The translations under genes and the position numbers were made by a program. DNA of 64,000 nucleotides, from positions 62,001 through 126,000 of the forward strand of contig NZ_ANAC01000001.1 in assembly GCF_000341225.1 (NCBI RefSeq), read 5' to 3'. The stretch's first letter is position 1, and every line of letters begins with the position of its first letter. Below, piece by piece: positions 53,155 to 62,923 of this stretch. Below the pieces are notes generated by a model, which worked only from the letters and a program-made list of their open reading frames with translations, was not told where the DNA came from and did not search any database. The DNA comes from Nocardiopsis alba DSM 43377. Its GTDB lineage: Bacteria > Actinomycetota > Actinomycetes > Streptosporangiales > Streptosporangiaceae.

Positions 53155-53517
53155 TCAGAGTCGATCCGGCAGCAGGGGGGCTTCGATGACGGGGACCGGG
53201 GCCGACTGCTGTCGGAACTGCCCGAACCCACGTTGTTCGTTGATTTCCTGCTGCCGGTCGAATGCTCCGATCAAAGCGATGACCCCGCAGATCAAGGCGG
53301 TGAGGATCAGACCGCCGATCACCGCCGGCCACACTCGCTGACGCCGGCGCCAGTAGCGACTGGAACCGTAGAGGAGCGCCGACCTCAACTGCCGATGCCG
53401 GAGGGCGTCCGCCTGGAGGACGTACTTCTCCTCGTTGGGCGTGTAGTGGAACGCCTCTGGGAGCTGGGGGTCGGCTTCGGCAGACGAGGTCTGCGGTGTG
53501 GCGGTGGTCGAGGACAT
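53155..53517 (-). CDS. Single-pass membrane protein of the type VII locus (possibly EccB N-terminus-like)
   Basis: Protein of 120 aa: polar N-terminus, basic segment LRHRQLRSALLYGSSRYWRRRQRVWPA, one helix (about 66-87, VIGGLILTALICGVIALIGAF), short tail. The Arg-rich stretch before a single helix resembles the N-terminus of EccB, but the large periplasmic EccB domain is absent. Located 57 bases upstream of the kinase-like gene and directly after the first WXG100 gene. Function is inferred from location only. Confidence 0.65.
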   Translation of the reverse strand: MSSTTATPQTSSAEADPQLPEAFHYTPNEEKYVLQADALRHRQLRSALLYGSSRYWRRRQRVWPAVIGGLILTALICGVIALIGAFDRQQEINEQRGFGQFRQQSAPVPVIEAPLLPDRL

Positions 53518-53527
53518 TTTACTTATT

Positions 53528-53824
53528 CTACTGGAATTGGGTTCCGAGCTTTACCAGCATGGCGTTGAAGTTCTCGCCTACCTCTTCGGTCGTCGAGATG
53601 ACCTCTGTGAAAGCGTTCAGAACATCGTTGAAGTGCCCTTCGAATTCTCCTGCTTCGGCACTGAAGGACTCTGCGGACTCGCCACCCCAGTCTCCCAGTG
53701 TGTTTCTGGCGGCCTGGTCGATTTGAAGCATCAGTTCCATGAACTGGTTGTAATGGCTGTGCTGGTCGTCCTGAACATTCGCATGCTCGCCTCGATCGTA
53801 GGCGAGTTCGAATTGTGATCTCAT
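53528..53824 (-). CDS. WXG100-family (ESAT-6-like) protein
   Basis: Helical protein of 98 aa with the central turn TLGDWGGESAESF (W-x-G) between two long helices, the size and layout of WXG100 type VII substrates. ATG 53824 follows AGAAGGAAA. It should dimerise, perhaps with the adjacent W-less paralogue. Secreted or surface role unknown. Confidence 0.88.
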   Translation of the reverse strand: MRSQFELAYDRGEHANVQDDQHSHYNQFMELMLQIDQAARNTLGDWGGESAESFSAEAGEFEGHFNDVLNAFTEVISTTEEVGENFNAMLVKLGTQFQ

Positions 53825-53853
53825 TTTTTCCTTCTGTCGTTTTCGATTGGTTC

Positions 53854-54192
53854 CTAGCCGTTGACGCTGCGAGCCAGTGAGCTGACGCTGTTGTTGGCCT
53901 TATCGAAAAGCTCGCTACTGTTCACTTCGGTGGTGTTGACCATGTCCTGGCTCTCGCCCAGCTTTACTCCATTGGTGGAACACCATTCCATGAGCTCGAA
54001 GAATCGCTCTTGCAGCTTTCCGGCGGTTCCTTCGAAAGAGGTCCCGGTCTGGCCGACCATAGCGCGAGGGATTCCCTCCATGTCGGCGATCAGCAGAGAG
54101 ACCTGATGGTACATGGCATCAGCCTCTTCAGAGAGATTCTGCCCACCCTTTCCAATACTGTTACTCTCTGCGAGGGTTATGTGTTCAGACAT
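53854..54192 (-). CDS. WXG100-like protein lacking the Trp
   Basis: Protein of 112 aa from ATG 54192 (GGAAGG upstream). Two helices flank PRAMVGQTGTSFEGTAGKLQERFFELMEW; the usual W-x-G turn is V-G-Q-T-G. Size, helical pattern and position between eccC and the WXG100 gene make it the likely CFP-10/ESAT-6-type partner. The gap to eccC (54193-54321) shows no gene. Confidence 0.8.
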   Translation of the reverse strand: MSEHITLAESNSIGKGGQNLSEEADAMYHQVSLLIADMEGIPRAMVGQTGTSFEGTAGKLQERFFELMEWCSTNGVKLGESQDMVNTTEVNSSELFDKANNSVSSLARSVNG

Positions 54193-54321
54193 GATTTTCA
54201 ACCTTCCTTTCTCGTGTTTGATTGTTGGGATTATTTGTGGATCTCAGATCTTCTAGATCATCTGAGTCTGATGTGAGTTCGGCTGCTTTGGTTCGGGTGT
54301 ATATGGAAATTTAACCTTATG

Positions 54322-57300
54322 TTATTCAGGCGGTGAACTCCAGCCCGTCTGCACCAACTCAGGAGGCTTGCCACGAATCGCGAGCTGAGCCCGCCCCGGA
54401 GGTAGCTCTCGGGAGGCCACGCCGTTGGAGAGGCGTCCCTCCCGGCGGTCACCAGAGAACAGAAGCCCGGGCGTGGCCATGTCGTTCATCGCTTGAAGGA
54501 CGGGATCGAACAGCGCACGACCCGCACCACCTGTTCGGCGAGCAGCAATGATATGGAGGCCCAGGTCTGCTCCTTGCGGAATGTAGGGAGCGAGGGCGGA
54601 CAGGGGGCTCCCCCGGCTTCCGAGCATGTCCAGATCATCGACCACGACATAGAGGTCCAAGCCCTTCCACCAGCTGCGCTGGCGAAGTTGGCGTGGGGTC
54701 ACCTCGGGCCCGGGTAGGCGTTCCTTGAGAGACCCCGAGAGCTCGTTCGCGACGTTCTGTGTCTGTTCAGAGTTCGTGCAATAAGCGAGTAGGTACTCTT
54801 TGGGGACAAGTTCCAGGTGACTTCTCCTGAAATCGACCAGGACGATTCCTATCTCCTTTGAAGGGCGTTGAATTATTTGTTTCATCGCACTTCGCAGGAA
54901 GGAACTCTTTCCGCTCTGTGGGTCTCCGAAGATGAGGAGATGTGGATCTCTGGATAGATTTGATTTGGTCGGAAGCAGGGTGTTCTCTGCGACCCCAAGT
55001 ACCAGTTCGTTTTTCCGCTTGGAAAATCGATGGTTTTTGATCAGGTGTTCGAGATCGATTTTTTCGGGTAGAGTCTTGACCCCTTGGACCGCCTGCTGGG
55101 GCCAGCGTTCCTCCACTCGTTTTATCAAATTATGGATACCATCGGAAATGGTGTCCTTGTCGGCTTCTCCATCCACCCTGGGTAGAGCGATCTGTAGATG
55201 GTTTTCGTCTGGAATGACTCCGCGCCCAGGAAGGTCCTTGGGGAGCGTGTCGGCTATTTTTCGACCGATTCCGGAGTCCATTGAATCGCTTAGTCGAAGC
55301 TCGAGTCTCCCTCCGAAGAGTGATTGGAGGCGCGCTCTGACCTGAGAGTTCGAAGCGCCTGTAAGGATTGTATGGACGCCGAGGGAAGGGCCTCTGGTTG
55401 CGATATCCATGACGATTCCATCAGCGTCTTCAAAGAACTCGCGGACGGCGGACCAGCCGTCGATCAGAAGAAAAACATCACCGATAATGCTGGACGGGAC
55501 GGTTTTTTCTGATCTCGCTTTTCGGAGAGCCGCAGGAGAGTCGATTTTGTAATTTCGAAACGATCTCTGCCGATATTCCAGCTGTGTTTGTACATCCTTG
55601 AGTACACGCTGGACACGTTCAGGATCGGAGCGTCCTGCCACACCGGCTACCTGAGGGAGCCCTTCCATGGCTTGGAGCGATCCGCCTCCAAAGTCGATGG
55701 CATAGACAGCTACCCTGCCTGGGGGGTAACGCCAAGAGAGGCTCGCGATCAATGTGCGGAGTAGGGTGGATTTTCCAGACTGAGGTCCACCCAAGAGGAT
55801 GAGGTTTCCTTCTCCACCGGTAAAGTCAAGTTCTGTGGGAACGACTTTCTGCTCTCGCGGGTGATCAGTGAGACCGACGATCGCACGCATATCGTCCGGC
55901 TCCGGCTCGATGCCTGCCCCTTCTGATTCTTCTTCTGAACCCAGATGTTCGAGAACCTTGTCCAAGGTAAGTACTTCTGGCAGTGGGGGGAGCCATACAG
56001 GACGGACCCGGGCCACCCCTGAAGCCACGATCCGATCGATGGCGACCTGGAGGGTCGTCCGACTCTCCTGCTCTTTTTTGCTTTCTTTGGTCGACTTTTC
56101 TGCTGCGGCTTCGACCAGTGAGGCCAGGATCGATCCTGTGTCCTTACCCATGGCCTTGTCAAGGCCATTGAAGGAAAGCAAAGGCAGCGGCTGTTCACCT
56201 TCGTCTTTGTCTTCACTCTCATCAGGAGAGACATATGGTTGGGACACCATCGCGGCTTTGAAGCGCTCGAACACGGACGTGTCCACCTTCAGGTAACCGG
56301 AACCTGGTTCAGGGGGAAGGTGATAGGCGTCTCCCACACCGATGGCCTCCCGGCTCTCGGCCTCGGAGAAGGTGCGTAGACCGACTCGGTACGAAAGATG
56401 AGAGTCGAGTCCTCGGATCTTTCCAGCTTCTAGACGTTGCGTGGCCAACAACAGGTGCACACCGATCGATCTCCCGATTCTACCGATAGCGAGAAAAAGT
56501 TCAGCGAAATCGGGGTGGGCGGTGAGCAGTTCGGAGAACTCATCGATGATGATCAGTAGATGAGGTAGAGGCTCTAGATCGGGGTTCTTTTCTCTGGCTG
56601 CTTCGTAGGCGTGCAGGTTGGGGAGGTTCCCCGCCTCCTTGAGCACCTGCTGCCTTCGAGTCAACTCACCGAAGGTCGCCTCGCGGAACCTCATGACGAG
56701 GGAGTCGTCATCGGCCAGGTTGGTGATCAGACCAGCACTGTGCGGAAGGCGATCGGTGTCCGCGAAGGTGGCTCCACCCTTGAAATCCACCAAAAGCAGG
56801 GCCAGATGGTTCGGGTCATGGTTGATCACCAGTGACGCCACCATGGTCCTGAGCATCTCTGACTTACCCGATCCGGTCGCACCGACCACCAGCCCGTGCG
56901 GTCCCATCCCACCGAAGGCCGACTCCTTCAGGTCTAGGAGAACGACGTTTCCGTGTGGGCCCACGCCGATGGGAACCCTGAGGTAATCTCCGGTGCTCCG
57001 TGGTTTCCACGTCTTTCGGGTGTCCAACTGGGCCACGTCCGGTACGCCCAGGATCTCAGGAAGCCCCACGGTCAAGTGCATGGAATCGTCACTGTCGGCG
57101 GTGGAGACCCCATAAGGGGCCAAAGTACGGGACAAAGTGGTCAGCTGGGCGACACTGGACCGGTCTGCTCGTCCCTTCAGCGGATTCTGCGCCTCGGTCC
57201 TCTGTGTCCTCGTGCTCTCGAGATCCTCGGTCAGATTCCCATCGGCGTCGATGGCCAACCGGAGGTCGACCGCCTCCGGTTCCTGGCGGCGCTCCCGAAC

Positions 57301-58365
57301 CAAGGCGATCACATGGATACCGAGAGAGGCTAGGGACGGGACAGGAGGTTCCGCCTGGAGACCGGACAGGGTGGACTGATGCTCTCCATCCAAAATGATC
57401 ACCAGCCGCTGGGTGCCGGGGCCGGGTGCCTCGCCTCGGCGCCTTTGGAGGTCGACTGTTCGGCTCTCGATCTCTTCAGCGAGGAGTTCGGCCATCTGCA
57501 TACTGTTCCTGGCGACGAACCGTGCTGAGAAGGGGCCGTCCTTGGCCCCGTCGAAGGTGTTGTGAGGCAGCCACTTGAGCCACTCCCACTCGGCACGCGT
57601 CTTATCGTCCCTGACCACACCGATGCGTAGATCCTGCGGTGAGTGGAACGTACTCATCTGGGCGATCAATGAACGGGCCAACGCTCTGCCAGAGGCGGGA
57701 TCACTCAGAATCGATGTCACTCCGATATCCCGTAGGGGAAGAACCAATGGCATCTCGGGTACGTTCGCGTACAGGTCGATCAGCTGTTCCGCGGCACCAA
57801 GGCAGACGGGGTCGTAGACGATCAGTGGGTTCGAAGTGTCTACTTTGAGCTTCAGTTGCCGAGCCAGTGGGCGAGTCCCCGAACCGGCGCGCAGAGCGAG
57901 AAAGTCGGGATCTGTGGAACGGCGCTCCCATCTACGAGCACGTGATCTACAAGGCTCGAGCAGGAGCGCGGGATCCGGATGGCGAAAAGTGTTGTCCACT
58001 CGTTGTACAGACGCGACGTCCCTGATGATCTCGCGTAGCTGATCAAGGTAGTCGACATAGCGTTCCCGCTGTTCACGGATGCGCTTGCGGGGCCCGTTGT
58101 GCTGGTTGACGAACATGATGATGCCGATGATCACGCTGGCCCCCATGATCATCACGCCCGCGACCGCCATCAGGGGGCGATGCCCCATGGTGATCGACAT
58201 CAACAACGATCCCGACCCGGTGATGATGGGCATGACGATCATCGCTCCGGAGCTTCCCGCCGGCGCGTCCTCCGGCATCTGCGGAGGAGTGGCGAAGACC
58301 AGGGGCTTGTCATCAGGTGATGGGGGAGTGCTGCGAGCTGGTCGGGGAACCGGTCGCGTCGCCAC
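54322..58365 (-). CDS. eccC: Type VII secretion ATPase EccC
   Basis: Membrane-bound FtsK/SpoIIIE-type motor of the ESX secretion machine, 1347 aa in one chain. Two N-terminal helices (about 40-62, 66-88), then a linker domain and three ATPase domains. Domain 1 has GATGSGKSE and LLIIIDEFSEL; domain 2 has GGPQSGKST; domain 3 has GDPQSGKSS. VDFKGGATFAD is the ESX family signature. GTG 58365. It is followed on the same strand by two WXG100 genes and is divergent from eccD. Confidence 0.95.
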   Translation of the reverse strand: MATRPVPRPARSTPPSPDDKPLVFATPPQMPEDAPAGSSGAMIVMPIITGSGSLLMSITMGHRPLMAVAGVMIMGASVIIGIIMFVNQHNGPRKRIREQRERYVDYLDQLREIIRDVASVQRVDNTFRHPDPALLLEPCRSRARRWERRSTDPDFLALRAGSGTRPLARQLKLKVDTSNPLIVYDPVCLGAAEQLIDLYANVPEMPLVLPLRDIGVTSILSDPASGRALARSLIAQMSTFHSPQDLRIGVVRDDKTRAEWEWLKWLPHNTFDGAKDGPFSARFVARNSMQMAELLAEEIESRTVDLQRRRGEAPGPGTQRLVIILDGEHQSTLSGLQAEPPVPSLASLGIHVIALVRERRQEPEAVDLRLAIDADGNLTEDLESTRTQRTEAQNPLKGRADRSSVAQLTTLSRTLAPYGVSTADSDDSMHLTVGLPEILGVPDVAQLDTRKTWKPRSTGDYLRVPIGVGPHGNVVLLDLKESAFGGMGPHGLVVGATGSGKSEMLRTMVASLVINHDPNHLALLLVDFKGGATFADTDRLPHSAGLITNLADDDSLVMRFREATFGELTRRQQVLKEAGNLPNLHAYEAAREKNPDLEPLPHLLIIIDEFSELLTAHPDFAELFLAIGRIGRSIGVHLLLATQRLEAGKIRGLDSHLSYRVGLRTFSEAESREAIGVGDAYHLPPEPGSGYLKVDTSVFERFKAAMVSQPYVSPDESEDKDEGEQPLPLLSFNGLDKAMGKDTGSILASLVEAAAEKSTKESKKEQESRTTLQVAIDRIVASGVARVRPVWLPPLPEVLTLDKVLEHLGSEEESEGAGIEPEPDDMRAIVGLTDHPREQKVVPTELDFTGGEGNLILLGGPQSGKSTLLRTLIASLSWRYPPGRVAVYAIDFGGGSLQAMEGLPQVAGVAGRSDPERVQRVLKDVQTQLEYRQRSFRNYKIDSPAALRKARSEKTVPSSIIGDVFLLIDGWSAVREFFEDADGIVMDIATRGPSLGVHTILTGASNSQVRARLQSLFGGRLELRLSDSMDSGIGRKIADTLPKDLPGRGVIPDENHLQIALPRVDGEADKDTISDGIHNLIKRVEERWPQQAVQGVKTLPEKIDLEHLIKNHRFSKRKNELVLGVAENTLLPTKSNLSRDPHLLIFGDPQSGKSSFLRSAMKQIIQRPSKEIGIVLVDFRRSHLELVPKEYLLAYCTNSEQTQNVANELSGSLKERLPGPEVTPRQLRQRSWWKGLDLYVVVDDLDMLGSRGSPLSALAPYIPQGADLGLHIIAARRTGGAGRALFDPVLQAMNDMATPGLLFSGDRREGRLSNGVASRELPPGRAQLAIRGKPPELVQTGWSSPPE

Positions 58366-58426
58366 GATGCTCTCTTTTCAGTCTACCTCGGGGCCAGTTA
58401 TCTGGATGACTACGCTAAGGATGATC

Positions 58427-58441
58427 TCGCGAATATCGCGA
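58427..58441. promoter_or_regulatory. Palindrome in the eccC/eccD divergent promoter region
   Basis: TCGCGA-ATA-TCGCGA, two self-complementary six-base units in inverted array, in the centre of the 148-base gap between the divergent starts. A related ATCGCGC follows. Candidate regulator site for the secretion locus. Confidence 0.45.
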
Positions 58442-58513
58442 ATCGCGCAATCGATCTTCATCCCGCACTTGAGCGGCCACATCCGCTCAAGTCGATAACA
58501 AAGGAACCCTGGT

Positions 58514-59854
58514 GTGAGTGGATACTGCCGGGTCACGGTCACAGGTCCGCACAAGTGGGCTGACCTGGCCCTCCCTGGGACGGTCCCCGTGGCGACCCTG
58601 ATGCCCCGGATCATCGAGGTCTGTTGCCCCGAAGATGAGAGTCTCGAACCGGGTACATGGTCGTTGACCACTGCTGATGGCGATCCGGTTCCGTTGGACG
58701 AGCCCTTGGAGACCGCGGGGGTCTACGACGGGGACGTATTACTTCTGAACCGACAGGTCGCTCCGGAGCGCTCCCGGTATGTCGACGATGTACGGGGCGC
58801 TGTGGAGGACCAGGTCGATGAGACGGCCTGGATCTGGAACTCGACGGTCACGCTCGCTTTCGGTCTGGTCACAGCAGCTGTGGGACCTTTGCTGGTTCTG
58901 GGGCTGATGATGTGGTTGAGCCCATCGATCGGGCACATGGGGGTGGCCCTACTCGGAACCGTGTTCACCTTGGCGATCATGGTTTATGCGGTTCGTAGGC
59001 CGTTGATGGCCATCGCTCACGTGCTGTTGATCACCGCATGTGTCTGGGGTGCGGTCGCCCTGGTGAAGACCGCCGGACTGTTCATCGAGGCCGGACCTCT
59101 CGTCATGACGGCCTTCGCTTTGTTCGGTGCTCTTCTGGTGGCTTTGGCCGGTTGGGCGATACATGAGATCGGTCTGGCCTACATAGCCGGTCTCAGCATG
59201 ATGGCCTTGGCCGCCGCGATCCTTGTGACGGTGGGCATCTTCACCGATCCTGTTCAAGGACTGAGGGCGATGGCTCTGACCTTGGCCATGTGTGTCGGAG
59301 TACTGCCGCGAACCGCGATGGTGATGGGCGGCCTGTCAGGGCTCGATTACGAGGTGAGTCGATCAGGGCAGGTCGCGACGGAGCGCTTCGAGGGAACCTA
59401 CGTCAGCAGTGATCGTTTGCTGCAAGGACTCATGATCGGTACGGGGGTCAGCGCGGGAACGATCCTGATCCTGCTTGCCTACCTAAGGGAAGGCCACCCC
59501 GACCTACTGCTCTGTGGACTGCTTTCCGGGTTGCTCCTGCTGCGATCGCGGCTGTTCGACCGCATTCGTCATGTGCTGCCCCTACGTATCCCGGGCGTTC
59601 TAGGCGTGGGTGCCACAGGCTTGGCCACAGTCGGCCAGTATCCGGTGTTTAGTTCGTGGCTTCCGCTTGGGATACTTCTGCTCGGTATGACACTCGCTGT
59701 GATCAGTGGAGTTCGGTTGACCGATGTTCCCAGGGCATCATTGCGCCGTCTCCTCAACTGGGTCGAGATCATCGTGGTGGTTGCTATTTGCGTGGCCTTC
59801 GCCTGGTCGATGGGCCTGTTTGATTTTGTGGCAGCCAAAGCTGGAATCGCATGA
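58514..59854 (+). CDS. eccD: Type VII secretion membrane channel protein EccD
   Basis: Protein of 446 aa. The N-terminal 85 residues are the ubiquitin-like domain (CRVTVTGPHKWADLALPGTVPVATLMPRIIEVC); from about residue 110 eleven hydrophobic helices follow, as in EccD. GTG 58514 with AAAGGAACC upstream. Divergent from eccC. EccB, EccE and mycosin are not seen in the window and may lie beyond the right edge. Confidence 0.93.
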   Translation: MSGYCRVTVTGPHKWADLALPGTVPVATLMPRIIEVCCPEDESLEPGTWSLTTADGDPVPLDEPLETAGVYDGDVLLLNRQVAPERSRYVDDVRGAVEDQVDETAWIWNSTVTLAFGLVTAAVGPLLVLGLMMWLSPSIGHMGVALLGTVFTLAIMVYAVRRPLMAIAHVLLITACVWGAVALVKTAGLFIEAGPLVMTAFALFGALLVALAGWAIHEIGLAYIAGLSMMALAAAILVTVGIFTDPVQGLRAMALTLAMCVGVLPRTAMVMGGLSGLDYEVSRSGQVATERFEGTYVSSDRLLQGLMIGTGVSAGTILILLAYLREGHPDLLLCGLLSGLLLLRSRLFDRIRHVLPLRIPGVLGVGATGLATVGQYPVFSSWLPLGILLLGMTLAVISGVRLTDVPRASLRRLLNWVEIIVVVAICVAFAWSMGLFDFVAAKAGIA

Positions 59855-59998
59855 TATTTGAAAATTCGACCAGTCGTTAATTCATTCGGCGATGGAAATT
59901 GTCGAGATTTGTTTTTAGACTTTCGTAAACCTTGAGTACTTCTGAAGTGATAGTCCAGGGTTTTCATGAAGGAAACATTTAAATTCAAGGGAGATTTA

Positions 59999-60337
59999 GT
60001 GTCGGGATTTGGAGTTAATGCTCCCGAAGCTTATGCGGGAGGGGCGGAGGCTGAGGCTGCCGCTGTAAGGTTGGGTGATCTTCCAGTTGACTGGGCTGAT
60101 GCGATCAGTGCAGCGGAAACGGCTGTCGGAAGTAATCCTGAGGTGTCCGGTTGGAGCTCCCTGGGAAGTAATTTCGAAGATTTTATGGAAGAGGTGAAAG
60201 AACAGGCTGATATTATTGCTGGAAATATCCAATCCTCTGCCTCGGAAAGCAGTTCGGTGGACGGCCAGAGCGCGGAGGATTACAGGGGAAACTCCAGCTC
60301 TCCTATTCTTGATGAAGCGATCGTTAATGGCAGGTAG
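59999..60337 (+). CDS. Small helical type VII-associated protein (EspC/WXG-like)
   Basis: Protein of 112 aa from GTG 59999, with AAGGGAG five bases upstream (an earlier ATG at 59966 lacks a good site). Predicted helical hairpin with VSGWSSLGSNFEDFMEEVKEQADIIAGNIQSSASE, preceded by an Ala/Glu-rich stretch. Length and place between eccD and the 837-residue gene suggest a secreted partner or chaperone-like subunit. Noticeably AT-rich. Confidence 0.72.
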   Translation: MSGFGVNAPEAYAGGAEAEAAAVRLGDLPVDWADAISAAETAVGSNPEVSGWSSLGSNFEDFMEEVKEQADIIAGNIQSSASESSSVDGQSAEDYRGNSSSPILDEAIVNGR

Positions 60338-60383
60338 TTTCTCTCTTTAATGCTATCAGGAAATAGATTGATCGGGGGTTGTT

Positions 60384-62897
60384 GTGTCTAATTCAGAATA
60401 CCCTTTGAGGTACAAGACGTGTGATGCCTCTGTGTCTGCGATGCAGTCTCAGGTCGAGGCTTTCGACGAGATCTATGCAAATATATGTGGCCGCGCAGAT
60501 AACTATAATGCTGTAGTAAACACAACTGCGGGAAATTTTTCAGAGTTGATCGCGGACGATCTGCTCGGAGTTGCTGAAGAGAACAGAACAGCATGGAATT
60601 GTGCACTCTCTGCGAGTTTTCATGCTGTTGGTGTTCTAAACCTGTATATCGCAGCCGTCGAGCATTACGAGGATCGTATTGAAACGCTGGAATCGGAGCT
60701 CGATACCGAGATTTCTGCGGCTGAGACAGATAAAGAAAAGCAAGATCTATCTGATGAGTACAAAGATCTTGCCGATGGAGAGTGGGAGACGCTGAAAGGA
60801 GCAGCTGGGCAGGCCTCGGATATGCTCAGCGAAGGACCCACTCCAGAGAATGTAAGAACTCTAACAGAAAATGGATACCTGGGAGATGTTCCAGGCGGTC
60901 TGGGGTGGGTGGTAACAGGAAATGTTATCTATTTTTCCCTGCCTGAAGGGATGAGTGGAAGGGAGTTTTCAGAGGCGGCTAGAGAGGCCGCAGAAGGGGC
61001 CCCAGATCCGACAGGTGAGCGTGCGAGAAACGCTGCTCTTCTGGCTGCTTTTATGTCCTCGCTTGCACTTCGCGAAGAAACGATGACCGATCGAGAGCGA
61101 GAAGTTCTAGAAGAATTCAACGGAAGCCTTGAAGGCTCAGGAGGTAATCCTTCCGGGATCCATGGCGATTATGTCAATATCATGCGACAGATTTCGGAGA
61201 ACAATTTTCTTTCCTATGGTGAGAAGAGGGACTTGATGAATGCCCTGGGCACTTCGATCATGGTTACCTCTGATGAGAGCAAGGGGGGTGGATTCAGCGA
61301 TCTTCCGCAGTCGGTAAGGCACTTGATCTCCGGTCCTGAAATCTATGGTCCAGGTACTGGAGAATGGGGGTCAAACTGGGAAGAAGATTTTGGAATTCTC
61401 ACTCGATACCTTGAGTTCGCGAGTGAGTCTCACATGGCGAGAACCGCCACTGAAAACGGTCCGGGTGAGCCGTTGGTCGGTGGCGATGTGTTCTCTGCCA
61501 CGGCAATAGGTACTGTAGCTGCAAATCTTGATGGTGCTGATGACGAAGATGTCATGGCCAGGATTCTCAGAATTGCCTCTGAGAATGAAGATGCCAATTA
61601 TGCGATAATTACCGGAAGTTATCCTAACGGGGATTCTTACGATCATCCTGGCTATTTCAACTATGGCTCAGGGAGAACTGGGACGAATAATGAAGAGCTC
61701 TTGGGGGAGCTTTTTTCGCATAAGTGGGAGAGCGAAGAGGGAGAGTCCTCGGTGACGGGGGTGGTTGATTGGATTCACGAGTGGAACGATGGGGGGAGTG
61801 AAGAAGAGAAGCTCATGGCTGGGGATGCGGCATTTTCTCTAATTGAGATAATGTCTGGCGGGGGGAATGATAATCCATTCCAAAACACTGGTATCGAGGT
61901 GGATGGAAATGAAAATGCAACGGTTGGGGAGGTTAATACGCATCTAGCGGATAGTTTTGCTGATATGTACCTTTCCTATATTGATGATTTTTCGATTACT
62001 TATGATGGAGATGACATAGGATATCGAGAGCTTACTGAGGCCGGAGGTGATCCTCTTTTTCATGAAATCGGGGATAATGCTTTGGTGCTCCCGGACTCTC
62101 TAAAAAGAGACTTCCTTCACTTGATTGTATCCAATGAAGACGTTTCTCCTAAGGCTATTGGTATAACTGAAGTTCAAGAGCGGAGGATTCTTAATCAGGT
62201 GATTGATGAAGGGGGGGTGGACTACAGAGGTGGCGGGGCCACGGCAGGTAGCTTGAGGGAGATTGTAACGGAAGCGATTATCGATGATTACGAGTCAAGA
62301 GTTGATAGTGTAGAAGAGGCGCGAGACGCTGCGCAGCGAAAATTTGAAACAGGCTATGGAGTTTTCTCTGCTGTAGTTTCTGGTGCTGCTGGTGCGGGTG
62401 GTCCAGCTGCTTCGATTGGGGCTGATGCTCTTCTTGAATTGATGAAGGCGCCTTATGAAGATTTTGTAAAGGAGGGCATAAAGCAAGATATTCCAGATGT
62501 TTATTCTGCTTGGGATGAGGAGATGAGGAGAAATGATGACAGGCCGGAAGATGAAAAAAGAAGTGACAGGGATGATCTTTTTGACTTTGTCAAAAAAGAG
62601 CCCCAAGCTGCAGAGAATCAAGTTGTTCTTGACATGGCTCACGTTTTCCTGGAAAGGGGTATAGTTGATGTCGAAAAGCTCCAGGATGAAGGATTGTTGG
62701 TTCCTGGGGGTGGCGGAGACTCCAGGCTCCCCGTCACTCCGGCTGAGTGGGATACCGGCTCGGATATGCAGGCGAGTCGTTTGCTGGCGATTCTTCGCGA
62801 GGGCTATGTCGAAAGTTCTGGCGGGTCCCAGCAGGATGTTGATGATTTCATGGATGCTTATGTGAATAATTACAACCCAAGGGGACTCCGTGACTGA
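60384..62897 (+). CDS. Large candidate type VII substrate (837 aa)
   Basis: Start GTG 60384 (MSNSEYPLRY). Residues about 10-145 are helical and WXG/LXG-like (SVSAMQSQVEAFDEIYANICGRADNYNAVV; YEDRIETLESELDTEI). The central part is acidic with no enzyme motif recognised. Residues about 660-690 are Gly/Ala-rich and hydrophobic (VFSAVVSGAAGAGGPAASIGADALL). The final ~85 residues (EPQAAENQVVLDMAHVFLERGIVDVEKLQDEGLLVP...) recur in the next gene. No signal peptide. The gene is strikingly AT-rich for this genome and uses rare codons. Likely exported by the adjacent machine as effector or surface protein. Confidence 0.75.
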   Translation: MSNSEYPLRYKTCDASVSAMQSQVEAFDEIYANICGRADNYNAVVNTTAGNFSELIADDLLGVAEENRTAWNCALSASFHAVGVLNLYIAAVEHYEDRIETLESELDTEISAAETDKEKQDLSDEYKDLADGEWETLKGAAGQASDMLSEGPTPENVRTLTENGYLGDVPGGLGWVVTGNVIYFSLPEGMSGREFSEAAREAAEGAPDPTGERARNAALLAAFMSSLALREETMTDREREVLEEFNGSLEGSGGNPSGIHGDYVNIMRQISENNFLSYGEKRDLMNALGTSIMVTSDESKGGGFSDLPQSVRHLISGPEIYGPGTGEWGSNWEEDFGILTRYLEFASESHMARTATENGPGEPLVGGDVFSATAIGTVAANLDGADDEDVMARILRIASENEDANYAIITGSYPNGDSYDHPGYFNYGSGRTGTNNEELLGELFSHKWESEEGESSVTGVVDWIHEWNDGGSEEEKLMAGDAAFSLIEIMSGGGNDNPFQNTGIEVDGNENATVGEVNTHLADSFADMYLSYIDDFSITYDGDDIGYRELTEAGGDPLFHEIGDNALVLPDSLKRDFLHLIVSNEDVSPKAIGITEVQERRILNQVIDEGGVDYRGGGATAGSLREIVTEAIIDDYESRVDSVEEARDAAQRKFETGYGVFSAVVSGAAGAGGPAASIGADALLELMKAPYEDFVKEGIKQDIPDVYSAWDEEMRRNDDRPEDEKRSDRDDLFDFVKKEPQAAENQVVLDMAHVFLERGIVDVEKLQDEGLLVPGGGGDSRLPVTPAEWDTGSDMQASRLLAILREGYVESSGGSQQDVDDFMDAYVNNYNPRGLRD

Positions 62898-62923
62898 TTT
62901 TTATATTCTTCTTTGGGGTTAAA

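Noticed and set aside
50305-53568. Very long plus-strand open frame opposite the kinase-like gene
   Set aside because: Shadow of the GC-rich kinase and lipoprotein genes; low-complexity Arg/Gly product, no ribosome site.
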